NCBI GenBank assembly: GCA_023091665.1
Contig: JALJCQ010000018.1
Coordinates: 620,001 to 684,000 of the forward strand
Direction: 5' to 3'
DNA: 64,000 bases
Origin: Pythium myriotylum
Taxonomy: Eukaryota > Oomycota > Peronosporomycetes > Pythiales > Pythiaceae
The position numbers and the translations under genes are program-made. Below, piece after piece: positions 20,874 through 31,364 of this stretch. Positions within the stretch are counted from its first letter, which is position 1. Each line of letters starts with the position of its first letter. The notes under the pieces are model-generated. The model was not told the origin of the DNA. It made no database searches and worked only from the letters and a program-made list of their open reading frames with translations.

Positions 20874-21385
20874 TCGGCCTTGTCATTGCCACGGCGGCTG
20901 ATCCGCGAGCCGATCCATCGGCGCTCACGAGACGCTTGGTGAATCGGGAGTTGCGCGCTCCAGTGGGTCGTGCATAGGCAGGGCCATCATCAGCTTCCAC
21001 AGCTGCCCGAGCAGCTCATCTTCGACGAAGATGGAAGCTCGGCGAAGCTCCGACGACCACCATTCCAGCGTCGATCTCATGTACCCATGTGTAATTTTGA
21101 CCAATGAGATATACAATATCTGTATGATTGGTCGAAAAGAGGTGTGATGCATCCAAGAGCTGCACGCTGATTGGTCGATGCCGGCATCTTTTGGTGGTCC
21201 AGGTTGCTCGATGAAGGTTTAGACGTTGCCAAATGAGGACATCTCACTTTTCCCACCTGCTCAGGATCTCGCCAAGAACGACGCCGATGACGGCGCCCGC
21301 GGCCTCGTCGCGAGAGCCACCCACTGCGCTGCCTCCCACTCTCGAATCTGCTGCTCAAGGCCAAGAAGAAGCGACGGCAACGAAC
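20874..21385. other. Gene-free spacer containing the cytochrome b561 promoter
   Basis: No gene is supported. The left 200 bases are the calpain gene 3' flank. The right part holds three CCAAT/ATTGG boxes described separately. A frame open from 21233 to 21433 could extend the cytochrome b561 N-terminus, but the added residues are low-complexity. Confidence 0.6.
21099..21174. promoter_or_regulatory. CCAAT-box cluster with inverted repeat
   Basis: CCAAT at 21101-21105 and ATTGG at 21127-21131 and 21170-21174. The first two form an inverted repeat, GACCAAT (21099-21105) and ATTGGTC (21127-21133), around an AT-rich centre. They lie 210-290 bases upstream of the cytochrome b561 start. Binding by an NF-Y-type factor is an inference. 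Confidence 0.55.
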
Positions 21386-22374
21386 ATGTCCCAGGCCCTT
21401 AAGATCGTCGCGCTGGTGGGTCTAAATGTGTAGCCATCTGGTCGACGCGAGCAGCTCCGCTCGCGTCTAACATCGAGATCACTTGACGCTCACAATCCGT
21501 CTTGCAACATGGTGGTTAGGCTCTGCCGGCACTGGCGTTGGTGCTCGTCGGCGTGTGGGTCGGCTCTGTGCTCACCTCGTACGCGAAGAACGGCGACGTT
21601 GTCACGGAGAACGTGCTCGCGGGGTTCTCGTGGGCCAAGGGCGACGGCCATGTCTTCAACTGGCACCCGCTGCTCATGACCTTCGGGTTTGTGTTCTGCT
21701 CGACAGTCTCGGCGCTCAGCTACATCTCGCTGCCGTTCACCCGCAAAACGAAAAAGCTCATCCATCTGACGGCGCACGCAGTCGGTGCCGTCACGGCCTT
21801 TGTCGGAGCTATCGCTGTGTTCCGATTCCACAACGAGCACAACATCACCAACCTGTACAGCCTCCACAGCTGGCTTGGTGTGCTCACGTGGATCTTCTTC
21901 ATCGTGCAATGGATCTTTGGCTTCGTGACGTACTACTACCCTGGGGCCCGCCAACAGGTTCGCGCCGGCTCCCTTCCTTACCACATCGGAGGCGGTATCG
22001 GTATTCTCGCTCTGATCTACATTACTGCCGGTACGTCGCCGTCGAAATTATTCTTACTTCATGCAGTTATTCGAATCCCTTACTCGAATGTGTTTTCAGC
22101 TACTGGTGTCTTGGAGAAGCTCTCGTTCAACGGAAGCTGCAACGTTACGGGAAACCTGAACGGCCGAAACGTCGTCGGCTACATGGCGGCGGACTGCGTG
22201 CTTGGAAACATCATCGGGTTGGTTCTCGCATTGTCTCTGATCGTTGCAGTGACGGCGATTGTCCACGCGAAACTCACGCAGCACAAACCGATCCCAGCTG
22301 CGCGCAGCGAAACTTCTCCACTTGTCAACAGCGGAGCTAGCAAGGGTCACGGCAAGGGTTACAACAATGTTTAG
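21386..22374 (+). CDS. Cytochrome b561 family transmembrane electron carrier
   Basis: Three exons, 21386-21415, 21520-22030 and 22100-22374 (introns of 104 and 69 bases), giving 271 residues. The family moves electrons from cytosolic ascorbate across a membrane using two b hemes. Six membrane helices are visible, with the four expected heme-ligand histidines in helices 2-5: W-H-P-L, A-H-A-V-G, L-H-S-W and Y-H-I-G-G. The phase-1 second intron restores the family motif T-A-A-T-G-x-x-E-K. The C-terminal tail is short and cytosolic. The first exon encodes only ten residues and is the least certain part; an upstream in-frame ATG at 21233 is possible. Confidence 0.88.
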
Positions 22375-22415
22375 TGAAGATCTTAACGTTGAAAGAATGA
22401 GTAGTTGATTCTTGT

Positions 22416-24818
22416 TTAATCACAGTATGTCATGCTTCTCTTGAGTTGGGAAAGCACTTCGCGCAAGTCTCGTTGGGTATCCAGGATATCGAAGTTGTCA
22501 TCGTGTCTGTCCGTATCTTGGTTCAGTGCTTTCAAAAGAGAAGATACTGTTCTCTGTAGCGACCGGCCATCCTCTGACTGAAGATATCTAGAGGTGCTGT
22601 CGTCTTTTTGAGCCAAGAGTATGTTGTAGAGTACCTTGGCTGAGATGCAGCTCATCTCCACATCATCCAATGCAGCACATTCTAGGATACCAGCAAGCAT
22701 TGTGCGAGCATCGATTGGTGAAGTGTTGGCATCTCTGCAGTGACGCATGCTGACTAGCCTAGTCCGAGATGGTTGGTCCAACGCGGCATTCATGAGCACC
22801 CCACACACTGTGAACACGATATCACGGTTGCTGTGGTCGAGCAATATCACCAAGCCATCCAACACTTTTCGTTCGTTCATAAATTGAAGCACATCCCTGA
22901 ATCGCGAAAGGTTCCCAAATGCTCGGGCGGCTTCCAATACGGCCTCCTCGTTGGAGTCCCACAGAATTTGAGACAGTTTTGCTGCAATATCCAAGCGGTA
23001 GGATTCGATAAACAGTTCACATGTCGAAGAAGAGGTGGAAGAACAGTAGTACGAAAGATTCGTAATACAGCTGACAATATTGAGCATGAGCTCTTCATCA
23101 CTCGTGCCACTTGACTGTGCGGTGTCGAAGACGTGGAGGAGCACACTCAGCTCGTCGCTTTTGCTGTTGATGACGCCGCCTACATCCGCATTCATGGCCA
23201 TGTTTGCGAGTAGACGCACAAGTTTCACCAACACATCACCGTAGTCCCGTGGTTTGAATTCTTCCCCGGTTTCCTCGATCGACCGCCGGCAGTTACCTAT
23301 GTACTGCGCGCTGTAGTAGCTGAGAGATTGTAGCAGCACGGGCATAGCACCTGCTTCGACGCCGAGAAAGTAGCGATTGCGGTCGTTACTAGCGCATAAG
23401 TTCCCGAGAACGAAGAAGATGCGGACGAGCATGACGTCTTGCGACTTTGTTTCGCTCTGATTTGGACTGTCGGAGTCTGTTGACACGAAAGACAGCGTAG
23501 GGTTACAGTGTGGACTGACAAGCTTGAGTAGATGGCCGACATGAGTGTGGGTCTGATGGTTGATTTGAGATCGTGGCACTTCATGGAGAGTGAGCTTACC
23601 AAGAATCCGTGACACGTTCAGCATGAGCTCCTGGTGCTGAATGAAGGGAGAAATGATCTCACACAATCGTGGAGCGACCTCTGCCTCATTGAATTGCTTC
23701 AAATAGCTCTTTGACGTGGACAGATTCCGCAAAATCGTCGTGCATTGGACCAGGAACTGAGCAATTTCTTTGCTCTCAGTCGAGTCATTTGAGCGCCACA
23801 ACAGCGATTGGCTCAACGTGGCGATTGCCCCATTCGTAGCAAGCAACTTGAGCATTTTATCGTCACCACTTGAGATATTCTTGAGGGTACCAGCAACGTA
23901 GATCAGTGTCTTCAGTGGACACCACGACGTTGTTTGAGCATTTGTGGCAGCTATCAGCGCGAGGGCACTCTCAACGTAGCGAACATTGCAGAAAGCTGCG
24001 TCGTTTTGGCTGTCTTTGCTGAGTACAAACAGAGTCTTGCTCAGCGCATTGATCTTTGTAGTCACGTCTGCATGACCTAAATCATTCTGAGATCGACCTT
24101 CAAAGAGATCAAACACACATGGTGCGACAGACAAGACGCCCTTCGCTGATTTTTGCCATGGACCAACCGCCAAGTCGACGAGTGAGCCGAAGAGCTGGCG
24201 TTGCAATGTTAGGACCTTTTTGGCCTCTGCGGTCGACTCGAATACGGATGATTTGGATGTACCTCTGCGATGGTACAAGCCCGAAGCTGACGTAAAGCCC
24301 AGCAACGCGGTGGTAAGCGGCTCTAGGTTCTCATTCTGCAATTGAGTAAGGGGTTGTTGCGCAAGCTCGTCGATTTGATTCTCGACAACACGAAGCGCTT
24401 GCGCAAGCTCACTCAAAGACGGAAGCTCTAAAGAAGATTCCAGTGGTTCTTCGTCCTGTGGAAGGACGCGACTCGTCGACGAGTTCTCGGTGTCGTGACT
24501 AATGGGCTCGTCGTCGCTCGAGTCAGTCGCATCATCAGTACCGTGAATAACAGGTGCATTCTTAAGCTTAAGATGGGCTTCACTTGTCACTCGTTCAGTC
24601 GAACACGTAACAGCAGCAGATTGCGTGGTTCTGGTCTTCGGCGCCGGCCTCGGCGGTAGCGCCTTGTCCGACGGACCAGGAGAAGACTTCACGTCGCTTT
24701 TGGGGATGGGAGCTTTCTGTTCCACGACCGAATACGACGAACTCGGTCGAGAGCCAGGACGATAGTCATCTCCATGGAATAGTGGTCGATCTGGAGTGCA
24801 GCTAGGGTGAGATTTCAA
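22416..24818 (-). CDS. Armadillo-repeat protein, ARMC2-like
   Basis: Open frame of 800 codons. The first ~150 residues are Ser/Pro-rich and disordered; from about 230 to 790 the protein is a chain of helical armadillo-type repeats. The arrangement and the C-terminal repeats resemble ARMC2, which is needed for building the axonemal central apparatus; this assignment rests on overall similarity and is moderate. The frame begins with a TTG just after an in-frame TAG, and the first internal Met comes only near residue 330. A short upstream exon carrying the ATG is therefore likely but could not be placed. It lies tail to tail with cytochrome b561 (41 bases apart). Confidence 0.75.
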   Translation of the reverse strand: MKSHPSCTPDRPLFHGDDYRPGSRPSSSYSVVEQKAPIPKSDVKSSPGPSDKALPPRPAPKTRTTQSAAVTCSTERVTSEAHLKLKNAPVIHGTDDATDSSDDEPISHDTENSSTSRVLPQDEEPLESSLELPSLSELAQALRVVENQIDELAQQPLTQLQNENLEPLTTALLGFTSASGLYHRRGTSKSSVFESTAEAKKVLTLQRQLFGSLVDLAVGPWQKSAKGVLSVAPCVFDLFEGRSQNDLGHADVTTKINALSKTLFVLSKDSQNDAAFCNVRYVESALALIAATNAQTTSWCPLKTLIYVAGTLKNISSGDDKMLKLLATNGAIATLSQSLLWRSNDSTESKEIAQFLVQCTTILRNLSTSKSYLKQFNEAEVAPRLCEIISPFIQHQELMLNVSRILGKLTLHEVPRSQINHQTHTHVGHLLKLVSPHCNPTLSFVSTDSDSPNQSETKSQDVMLVRIFFVLGNLCASNDRNRYFLGVEAGAMPVLLQSLSYYSAQYIGNCRRSIEETGEEFKPRDYGDVLVKLVRLLANMAMNADVGGVINSKSDELSVLLHVFDTAQSSGTSDEELMLNIVSCITNLSYYCSSTSSSTCELFIESYRLDIAAKLSQILWDSNEEAVLEAARAFGNLSRFRDVLQFMNERKVLDGLVILLDHSNRDIVFTVCGVLMNAALDQPSRTRLVSMRHCRDANTSPIDARTMLAGILECAALDDVEMSCISAKVLYNILLAQKDDSTSRYLQSEDGRSLQRTVSSLLKALNQDTDRHDDNFDILDTQRDLREVLSQLKRSMTYCD

Positions 24819-25170
24819 TATCTAACGACTGAAGTCGAGCGTCTCACCATTGTTTCGTGGCGTGAACGGCCGCGAGGGGTTCTTAAGTGACGCACGAGCC
24901 TGCGAGAGCACGTGGGAGATGCCGCCACGCGCAATGCACGCCTCCATGCTCATGACTGCCCTTCCTTCGGATTGCGGTTGCTCCCCACTCGGACGGGCGG
25001 CCGTCGGAAATTAGAACATGGCTACGCTGGCCGTTTTTAGAAGCTCCGAGTGAATGTCGCCTGAATGTAGCTCGATTCCATCTAATCAGATCAGACGAGA
25101 TCAACGACCTTTCCGGATTCCTTCGAAAATTGGTGGCCTGCTGCGCAGCTCCGTGGGCGGCACAGTGAGG
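24819..25170. other. Divergent spacer between ARMC2-like and kelch genes
   Basis: About 350 bases shared as upstream region by a minus-strand and a plus-strand gene. It probably holds the missing 5' exon of the ARMC2-like gene: an ATG on the minus strand near 24855 is followed at once by a GTGAG donor-like sequence. A frame open from 25054 could extend the kelch protein. No CCAAT pair is seen. Confidence 0.5.
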
Positions 25171-26370
25171 ATGACCGAGAACCAGAGCGAGCAGCGACGT
25201 ACTTACGTGGTTAAGGCGCTAAATGCTGGCGGAGAAGTCCCGTCACCGCGCGGTGGGGCGACGTTAACGCAGGTGCGAGAACGACCATCTCTTCGGACTC
25301 GCACGGAGCGTTTCTCAGCGGAGATGATGCGGCAGGTGGAGAGCGGAAGTGTATACCTCATCGGTGGAGCGAATAGAGAAGCCCAAAGCTTTAACGATGT
25401 GTTCAGGTTTGACATGGGTGTGACCTTCTTCGAGGAGTGGCGTTATAAGACAGAGAGTTAAGTGTGTTTTTGGATTGCGAGGATAGCAGCACAGGAATGG
25501 AGTCTCGTCTTGGCGTGCGGCGAAGAGTTTCATGCGCGAAGTGGTCATTCGGCTGTCGCTGTCGGATCTCGCATCTATGTGTTTGGAGGCATGGACATGA
25601 TCGAGTGTGCGTTGTACGGAGACGTCATGATTTTCGACACGGTTTCCCAACACTGGACTAAGCCGACTGTCGACGGCTGGATGCCCAGACCGCGCAATGC
25701 CCATACGGCCATCCGCCTTCCTTCTGTAGACTCACACGACCGCATACTCATCTATGGAGGCTCTTCACCCGAGGAAGGGACTTTCGACGATGTATATGTC
25801 TTGCATATCCCCAGAAACAAGAGCGATGCACCGCTTCGTTGGGAGCATCGCAATTGTGATGGAGCGGAGATTCCAGAGGCGCGAGAACTCCAGGCGGCAA
25901 CGTTTTTGGACCCCACGACGATACTTTTCAGTGGAGGTCGCAACAAAAACGGCAACGTTTGCACTGATATGGCGTTGCTCAAGATCGACACGTGGAAGTG
26001 GCAGCTGGTTCCGATTTGTGAGTGGAACCGATGTTCGCATGTGGCTTGCTCTGTGGGGGGAGCTGTCGTTAGTTTTGGTGGATTTGATGGAAGCGCAATT
26101 CGAAACGACTGCTGGGAGTATGCAGACGACGAGGAGACGTGGGTTCGCGTGGTTCAAGAAAACAGCAGCGGCACGAAAGATGGCGCCTCAGAACCAGTGA
26201 CAGCAACAGACGAAGCTATCGTCGCGCGGTTTGGCCACTGTGGATGTTCGGTCCATGTCTCCGAGACAAGGAAGAGAACCAAGCACCCAGAGGCTTTATT
26301 GGTGTTTGGCGGTATGAATAGCGAACAAGATCTCAATGATTTGGTCCTCATTTTGCCAAGGGAGACATGA
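25171..26370 (+). CDS. Kelch-repeat protein
   Basis: Two exons, 25171-25417 and 25487-26370 (69-base intron; an acceptor at 25489 is equally in frame), 376 residues. Repeated blades carry the kelch pattern of Gly-Gly after hydrophobic strands: Y-L-I-G-G, Y-V-F-G-G, L-I-Y-G-G, L-F-S-G-G, V-S-F-G-G and L-V-F-G-G. This predicts a single six-bladed beta-propeller with no BTB, F-box or other catalytic domain, so it is likely a protein-interaction scaffold. The target cannot be read from sequence. An upstream in-frame ATG at 25054 would add 39 low-complexity residues. Confidence 0.85.
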
Positions 26371-26424
26371 AGGATCGTTCGGTGGCATTTGTTCACTCTA
26401 TTTGACAATGACATCTTGGGATAA

Positions 26425-28505
26425 TTAGTTGGCGACCTGTTCGACGCCCAATACTTCTTTCAAGAGATCGTAAGCTGTGAGACTGATGCCTGTTGCGAGA
26501 GGACTCTGCATGATGCGAGGGATAGATGGTGTTAGCAGTCGATAATTTCCAATGAAATGTAAACACCAACCACGTACTCTCATCCAATTGACCGTAACGC
26601 CTTTGAAAAAGCCCCGCCAACCTTCGTTGGCGAGAATGATACGGGCGGTCGTTGCAATTCCTGTGTACCGTAGCTTCTTGCCATTGCCGGTCACGAATCC
26701 ATCAGTCTGAATACGTCGACGGATTGTATCCATTGGATATGTTGCTGAGCCAGAACACACATCTATCAGCAATGAATTCCACCTCCGAAACGGGGTGAGG
26801 ACTACGTACCAGTCTGAGCGATGCACGCAGCCAGGTAGGAACACAACAGCTTGGAGAATGGGTGAAGTCGCTCTGGAGCCTCCTCTATGCTTGACGCGCG
26901 ACTTTGCTGGAGCTCGAGCATCCAGTGCTTAAATCTCTCGTTTAGGGTAAACCCAATGCCTGTGTATGGGAGGGTACCCATGAGCGACGGCAGCAGGCCT
27001 CTTGTAAACGACCTGGCGCCATCAACTCGGTACATTTCCATGACCGCCTGGTGGATCGACTTGAAGTTGTGTTTACCGTGCTGCACCATGAAACGCGCGC
27101 GCACAATATCGAGTGGGTACGAGATTGTCAGGGAAAGACCACCGGCCAAAGAGCCCGCCGCAATGAGCTGCACATTTGACAGCTTGGCTGTATCGCGGTC
27201 TTCGCCGGGGGGCGCTCGTTCGGCATGCCGAGCGTTGTATGCATGGAATTGCCGCCGGAAGAAGTCAAAGCTAGAGTGCTGAACACCGGCGTACGGCACC
27301 ACACGGATAATGTTGAGGGTATTGCCACGGAAGAGCGCGCGGAATCCATCTTGAACATAAATCTCTTTGGCCAAACCGAATGCGCCGCGAAAGCTAAACG
27401 TTCGCTTGTCGCTCACCTGAAACATCAGCTTGATCCGATCCACTGGGGCGAGAGCAGATTTGGCGACCATGCCTGCAAGTCCACCAGCAACGAACGACTT
27501 GGACACGGTCATGATCGACTTCGACGAAAGAACGCTAGCTTGAGTGTCTTTCCGTTCCACATGCTCGCGATCGATCACCTGCTCTTCTTCATCGCCTTCG
27601 GGTGCTGAGATCTGAGGAATCTCACTCGCTGGTTGTGCTGTCGCTGTGGGATCGATAGAAGTAACAGTCAAGGTTTCGGAGACTGCGTCCGCCGGCTTTC
27701 GCGATGGTCGCTCACGCAGGAGGCCCCTGGTGTTTCGCCGCCTTCGTAGCAGAGCTGACAGCTGGAAGCGCAGATCTTCATCGCGAGAAAGTTGCTCATC
27801 CGAAGGGACGACAAACATCCCATCACCCTCATTCAGCCCAAAGTCCATAACAGTGAGCTCTTTGGCCCACGACGTGTACACGTTCTGCACGGCCGCCGGA
27901 CTCGTCTCTTTCCAGCGCATTACCCACGAGCAGAAGGTGTCGAAGTCGATGCGCTCATCATTGGCCACGCGCTCGCCGATGTCGTGCCACATGTGCTGCC
28001 GTGTCACTTCTGAGACAAGCTCCTTCTTCGGGTCCAGCCGCTCGATCTCTTCAAACAGTGCACGCAGCGACACGGTTCCTCGCCCATCCGGGTCCAGATC
28101 TTCGAAGAACACGCGCATGATCTCGATCACTTCGGGCGTGAGCCGGAACTCGGGGTTGTACATCCGCAGCGACGCGATCGCGAACGCGAACTGCTTTGTG
28201 CGCTCGGCGTCGGCCATGTGCGGCTCCCTGGCCCATTTCACGGCGGGCGGACCGGCCTCCTCGATTGCCTCTCCCTGTCGATCCTCTTGAGCTCCTTCCG
28301 CCGTGCCTCTTTCGCTTGCGGGGGCCGCACTGCCGACACCCGTGACGGCGGCCTCGACGGGCGTCACGGGCTCCTCCTGGGGCCGCACGAGGCCGTTCGA
28401 GCCCGCGCTTTCGAGCACGCCGGGCAGAACGCCTTCGCCTTCGCCTCCCAGCGCCGCGCCGCGCGGAGAGGCCGCCGCGGCCGCGGGGGACGCAGCACTC
28501 GCCAT
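26425..28505 (-). CDS. EF-hand mitochondrial carrier, SLC25A42-like carrier domain
   Basis: Three exons on the minus strand (28505-26810, 26744-26578, 26505-26425; introns of 65 and 72 bases), 647 residues. The N-terminus is Ala/Gly/Glu-rich, followed by a helical region with at least one EF-hand-like loop (D-P-D-G-R-G-T-V-S-L). The C-terminal ~310 residues hold three mitochondrial carrier repeats, each with its signature: P-V-D-R-I-K, P-L-D-I-V-R-A-R and P-M-D-T-I-R-R-R. The carrier part most resembles the CoA/ADP carrier SLC25A42, while calcium-binding N-termini are typical of ATP-Mg/Pi carriers (SCaMC). Location should be the inner mitochondrial membrane; the substrate is uncertain. ATG at 28505 was chosen because the frame upstream offers only GTG. 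Confidence 0.88.
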
Positions 28506-28686
28506 GCGCTCGGCGCCTCTCACCTCGTCGACACGAGCTCGTCGGGATTCGCGGACTGGCGTGGTTGAGCTAGGTAAAAAGCAGGAGTGATGGTCGCGCG
28601 CACTTGAAACGGTACTGATACCGCACTGATACCGGTGGTGACTTCAGTTTCATATACAGATTGGCTGTAAAAAGGCTGTTTATCAA

Positions 28687-28719
28687 CCAATAGAAGAATT
28701 TAGAATAGTTTCCACCAAT
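28687..28719 (+). promoter_or_regulatory. Paired CCAAT boxes in divergent promoter
   Basis: CCAAT at 28687-28691 and 28715-28719, same orientation, 28 bases apart. They lie in the 282-base spacer shared by the mitochondrial carrier (minus) and RRN3 (plus), 70-100 bases before the RRN3 ATG. Confidence 0.55.
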
Positions 28720-28787
28720 CAACAAGGGCGATATGACCACCCTTCGGTCGAGCTCGTTGGAAATGGCTGGAAGCCGACCGCGCCTCA

Positions 28788-31136
28788 ATGGCTACGACGA
28801 CTCGCGCCCCGACGACGGCCGCTCTGCCGACGGCGCCGCCGGCCATGGAGGCCGTCGTGTCTGAAGAGGATCTGCAGACGCTCCAGCAGTTCATCGAGAA
28901 TGCGCTCGAGCTCATGCTCAAAGGAAACGCCACGACCTACCAGTTTCTCATCCAGCAGCTCAACCCATCGAGTGGCAAGTCGGACGCCGCCACGCGCCGC
29001 AAGATCTTCCTCGCGCTGCCGCGATGCATCTCCACGATGGCCAAGGAGCCCAAGGCCTACCACCAGCTGCTCGACGTGCTCTTCAAGTTTGACTTTCTCG
29101 GCGCGCGCGAAGAGATCGACGCCTACATTCGTTTCCTCATTTACCTCGTGTCCTCCAATACGGTGTACGTGCTACCAGCACTGCAGATGCTCGTGCGCAA
29201 CTTGTGTCGCCCACAGCAATTGCCTCCAGCACTGGCGGCAGCCGTATCGGTTCCTCAGGCCCCCGTCAGAACGGGTCGGATTTCGATTGGTGGATCGTTT
29301 GGTGTACCCGCAGCACCAGCCGTACCAGCCGCCCCGGCGGTGGATGTGGAACAGCGAATCCAAGAGCGCTTTGACGACGTGCACGCCACGCTCAAGCGCG
29401 TGCTGAAACTTGCACCGACGGCTACAAACGCATTGTTCCCTGTTATTGTCGAGCACTTTCCGCACAAGCGCCTCGAAGGACCGTTTCAGGCGGCCTACCT
29501 AAAGAATGTGCTTGAAATTTCCAAATACGTCCCTGGCCTACAAGAACGCATCTTTGCGCTGATCATTGACCGCTTAGTTGCCGTCGATGTGGAAATTAAG
29601 CTCGACGAAAAAGAAGAGGATGTGTTCACGATGGACGATTTTCTTGAAGATGATTTGCTTCCGGAGGTTGGTGGGGGCAAGGTCGATGAAATGGCCGATA
29701 AGCTGGACAGCATGATGGTGATCATGTTCGAGCACATCGAGCAACTCGTGCAATCGGTGAACGCCGAGACCGGCGAGAAACAGCTCCAAGCCGAGCAAGC
29801 GTCACTCGTATTCAAGTTTTTGTTGAAGGTCTTTGAACACTCAATCCTCAACACACATCGGTCAAAGTACCCACAGTTCTTGCTATTCTACGTGTGTCAG
29901 CTGGATCCACAGTTTCAGGACGTGTTTATCTCACAACTCTTGGCAGCATCACTCGACCCGCAGACTCCACCAGTCACAAGACACAGTTGTGGCGCGTACT
30001 TGGCAAGTTTTCTCGCGCGCGCGAAGTACATTTCAGTTGCTTACATCCAAAAGGCGCTTTACCATCTCCTGAAGTGGATGCATGATCAAATGGATATCTA
30101 TGACGCTACGTATTTGAAACAACAAGCGCCTGGATCCGACGGAGAAGATGGCGCCGAGGAAGCTGCGTCCCGGAAGGCCTTGCGTGGAGATGATGCAGAG
30201 GCTGAAGATTTGGAGAAGAACCAGCGAGGCTATTTCCACGAGAGCATTTACATCTCAACCCTGCAGACGGTTTGCTATCTGGTGTGTTTTCGTGGCCTCG
30301 AAGTCGCAAAGAGTGAAAACGGGTATGAGTTCCTCCGCACGCTGGGCTGGGAACGCTTGCTCATCACGCAGACTTCCTACTGTCCACTGGCATTTTGCCA
30401 ATCGACTGTGGCTATTGAGTTCCTCAACTTCGTGGAGACGTTCGATCTCGTGTCGGAGGAGTGCATCGACAAGGTGGACCAAGCGATCAACTCGATCGGA
30501 AAAATGCAGAAGCGGACAAAGGGTACCAAGTCGATGGAGCGCACAGCCCAGCCGCCAACTTCCGCGATGCCTGCATCGCTCTCGGGTTCATCTGTGCTTG
30601 GTCTGCGCCAGCCACTCGAGACATTCTTCCCGTTCGACCCCTACTTACTGCGTCGTTCATTCCGGTTCATCGGTCCGTTGTACCTGTACTGGAAGCATGC
30701 AGATCCGACGTCGAGCGAGAATGCCGATGCCCTGAACGCAGTGCGTGATATCATCCGAGACTACCAAGAGAACGAGGACGAGGAGGAAGGGTCCGATGAA
30801 GATGACGAGGACGATGACGACGATGAATCGGGAGCAGATGCAATGAGCGTCACGATGGCCTCGTTCAAAGGTGGCAGTTACCTCTCAACCAGCCAGAACT
30901 ACTCCATGTCGGTCGACTCATCGCTTGATGATGACGAACTCTCCAACTCTTACGGTGTTACACGAGAACAGAGCAAGCGGATAAAGCGCACTCGCGTGCC
31001 TCGGTCGACGTTCGCACCGTCGCCAGCGTTGTCGGCAAGTTCCCCACCGTCTCAGCTGCCTCCGTTAGACGGATCAGTTCGAGGAGGCTTTGCTCTCTCC
31101 GGCTTCGACGAAGAGCTGGACGATGAAGGATTTTAG
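28788..31136 (+). CDS. RRN3: RNA polymerase I initiation factor RRN3 (TIF-IA)
   Basis: Single exon, 782 residues. RRN3 bridges RNA polymerase I to the rDNA promoter complex in the nucleolus. The protein is a helical HEAT-like solenoid through about residue 600. It carries the family's hallmark segment around 390-440 (near S-C-G-A-Y-L-A-S-F-L-A-R-A), and an acidic loop at about 665-685 (E-D-E-E-E-G-S-D-E-D-D...). The Ser-rich C-terminus could be phosphorylated; control by phosphorylation is known for the family. It is close in length to yeast and animal RRN3 (about 630-650), with extra residues in loops and tail. It shares a short divergent promoter with the mitochondrial carrier. Confidence 0.92.
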   Translation: MATTTRAPTTAALPTAPPAMEAVVSEEDLQTLQQFIENALELMLKGNATTYQFLIQQLNPSSGKSDAATRRKIFLALPRCISTMAKEPKAYHQLLDVLFKFDFLGAREEIDAYIRFLIYLVSSNTVYVLPALQMLVRNLCRPQQLPPALAAAVSVPQAPVRTGRISIGGSFGVPAAPAVPAAPAVDVEQRIQERFDDVHATLKRVLKLAPTATNALFPVIVEHFPHKRLEGPFQAAYLKNVLEISKYVPGLQERIFALIIDRLVAVDVEIKLDEKEEDVFTMDDFLEDDLLPEVGGGKVDEMADKLDSMMVIMFEHIEQLVQSVNAETGEKQLQAEQASLVFKFLLKVFEHSILNTHRSKYPQFLLFYVCQLDPQFQDVFISQLLAASLDPQTPPVTRHSCGAYLASFLARAKYISVAYIQKALYHLLKWMHDQMDIYDATYLKQQAPGSDGEDGAEEAASRKALRGDDAEAEDLEKNQRGYFHESIYISTLQTVCYLVCFRGLEVAKSENGYEFLRTLGWERLLITQTSYCPLAFCQSTVAIEFLNFVETFDLVSEECIDKVDQAINSIGKMQKRTKGTKSMERTAQPPTSAMPASLSGSSVLGLRQPLETFFPFDPYLLRRSFRFIGPLYLYWKHADPTSSENADALNAVRDIIRDYQENEDEEEGSDEDDEDDDDDESGADAMSVTMASFKGGSYLSTSQNYSMSVDSSLDDDELSNSYGVTREQSKRIKRTRVPRSTFAPSPALSASSPPSQLPPLDGSVRGGFALSGFDEELDDEGF

Positions 31137-31247
31137 ATGTCTAAAGTATATCTCTTGTTGTCGTTCAGAAGCCATTACCGGAAAGATGCGTCGAGTCGCC
31201 CGTGGAGTGGAGGTTTGGCAGCACTTGATCAAGCTGCATCATTGTGA

Positions 31248-31283
31248 CCAATCATAAAGTGCCTTGTAATGATTTCAACCAAT
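31248..31283 (+). promoter_or_regulatory. Paired CCAAT boxes
   Basis: CCAAT at 31248-31252 and 31279-31283, same orientation, 31 bases apart, 80-115 bases upstream of the ATG at 31365. This placement argues against the more upstream in-frame ATG at 31269. Confidence 0.5.
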
Positions 31284-31364
31284 GAAACGAGTGTAAAACG
31301 AGTCATGCGATCGGTTGTCGAAGCTTCACGAAGTTCCACGCCGAGACCCAAGCTCACCACCAGA

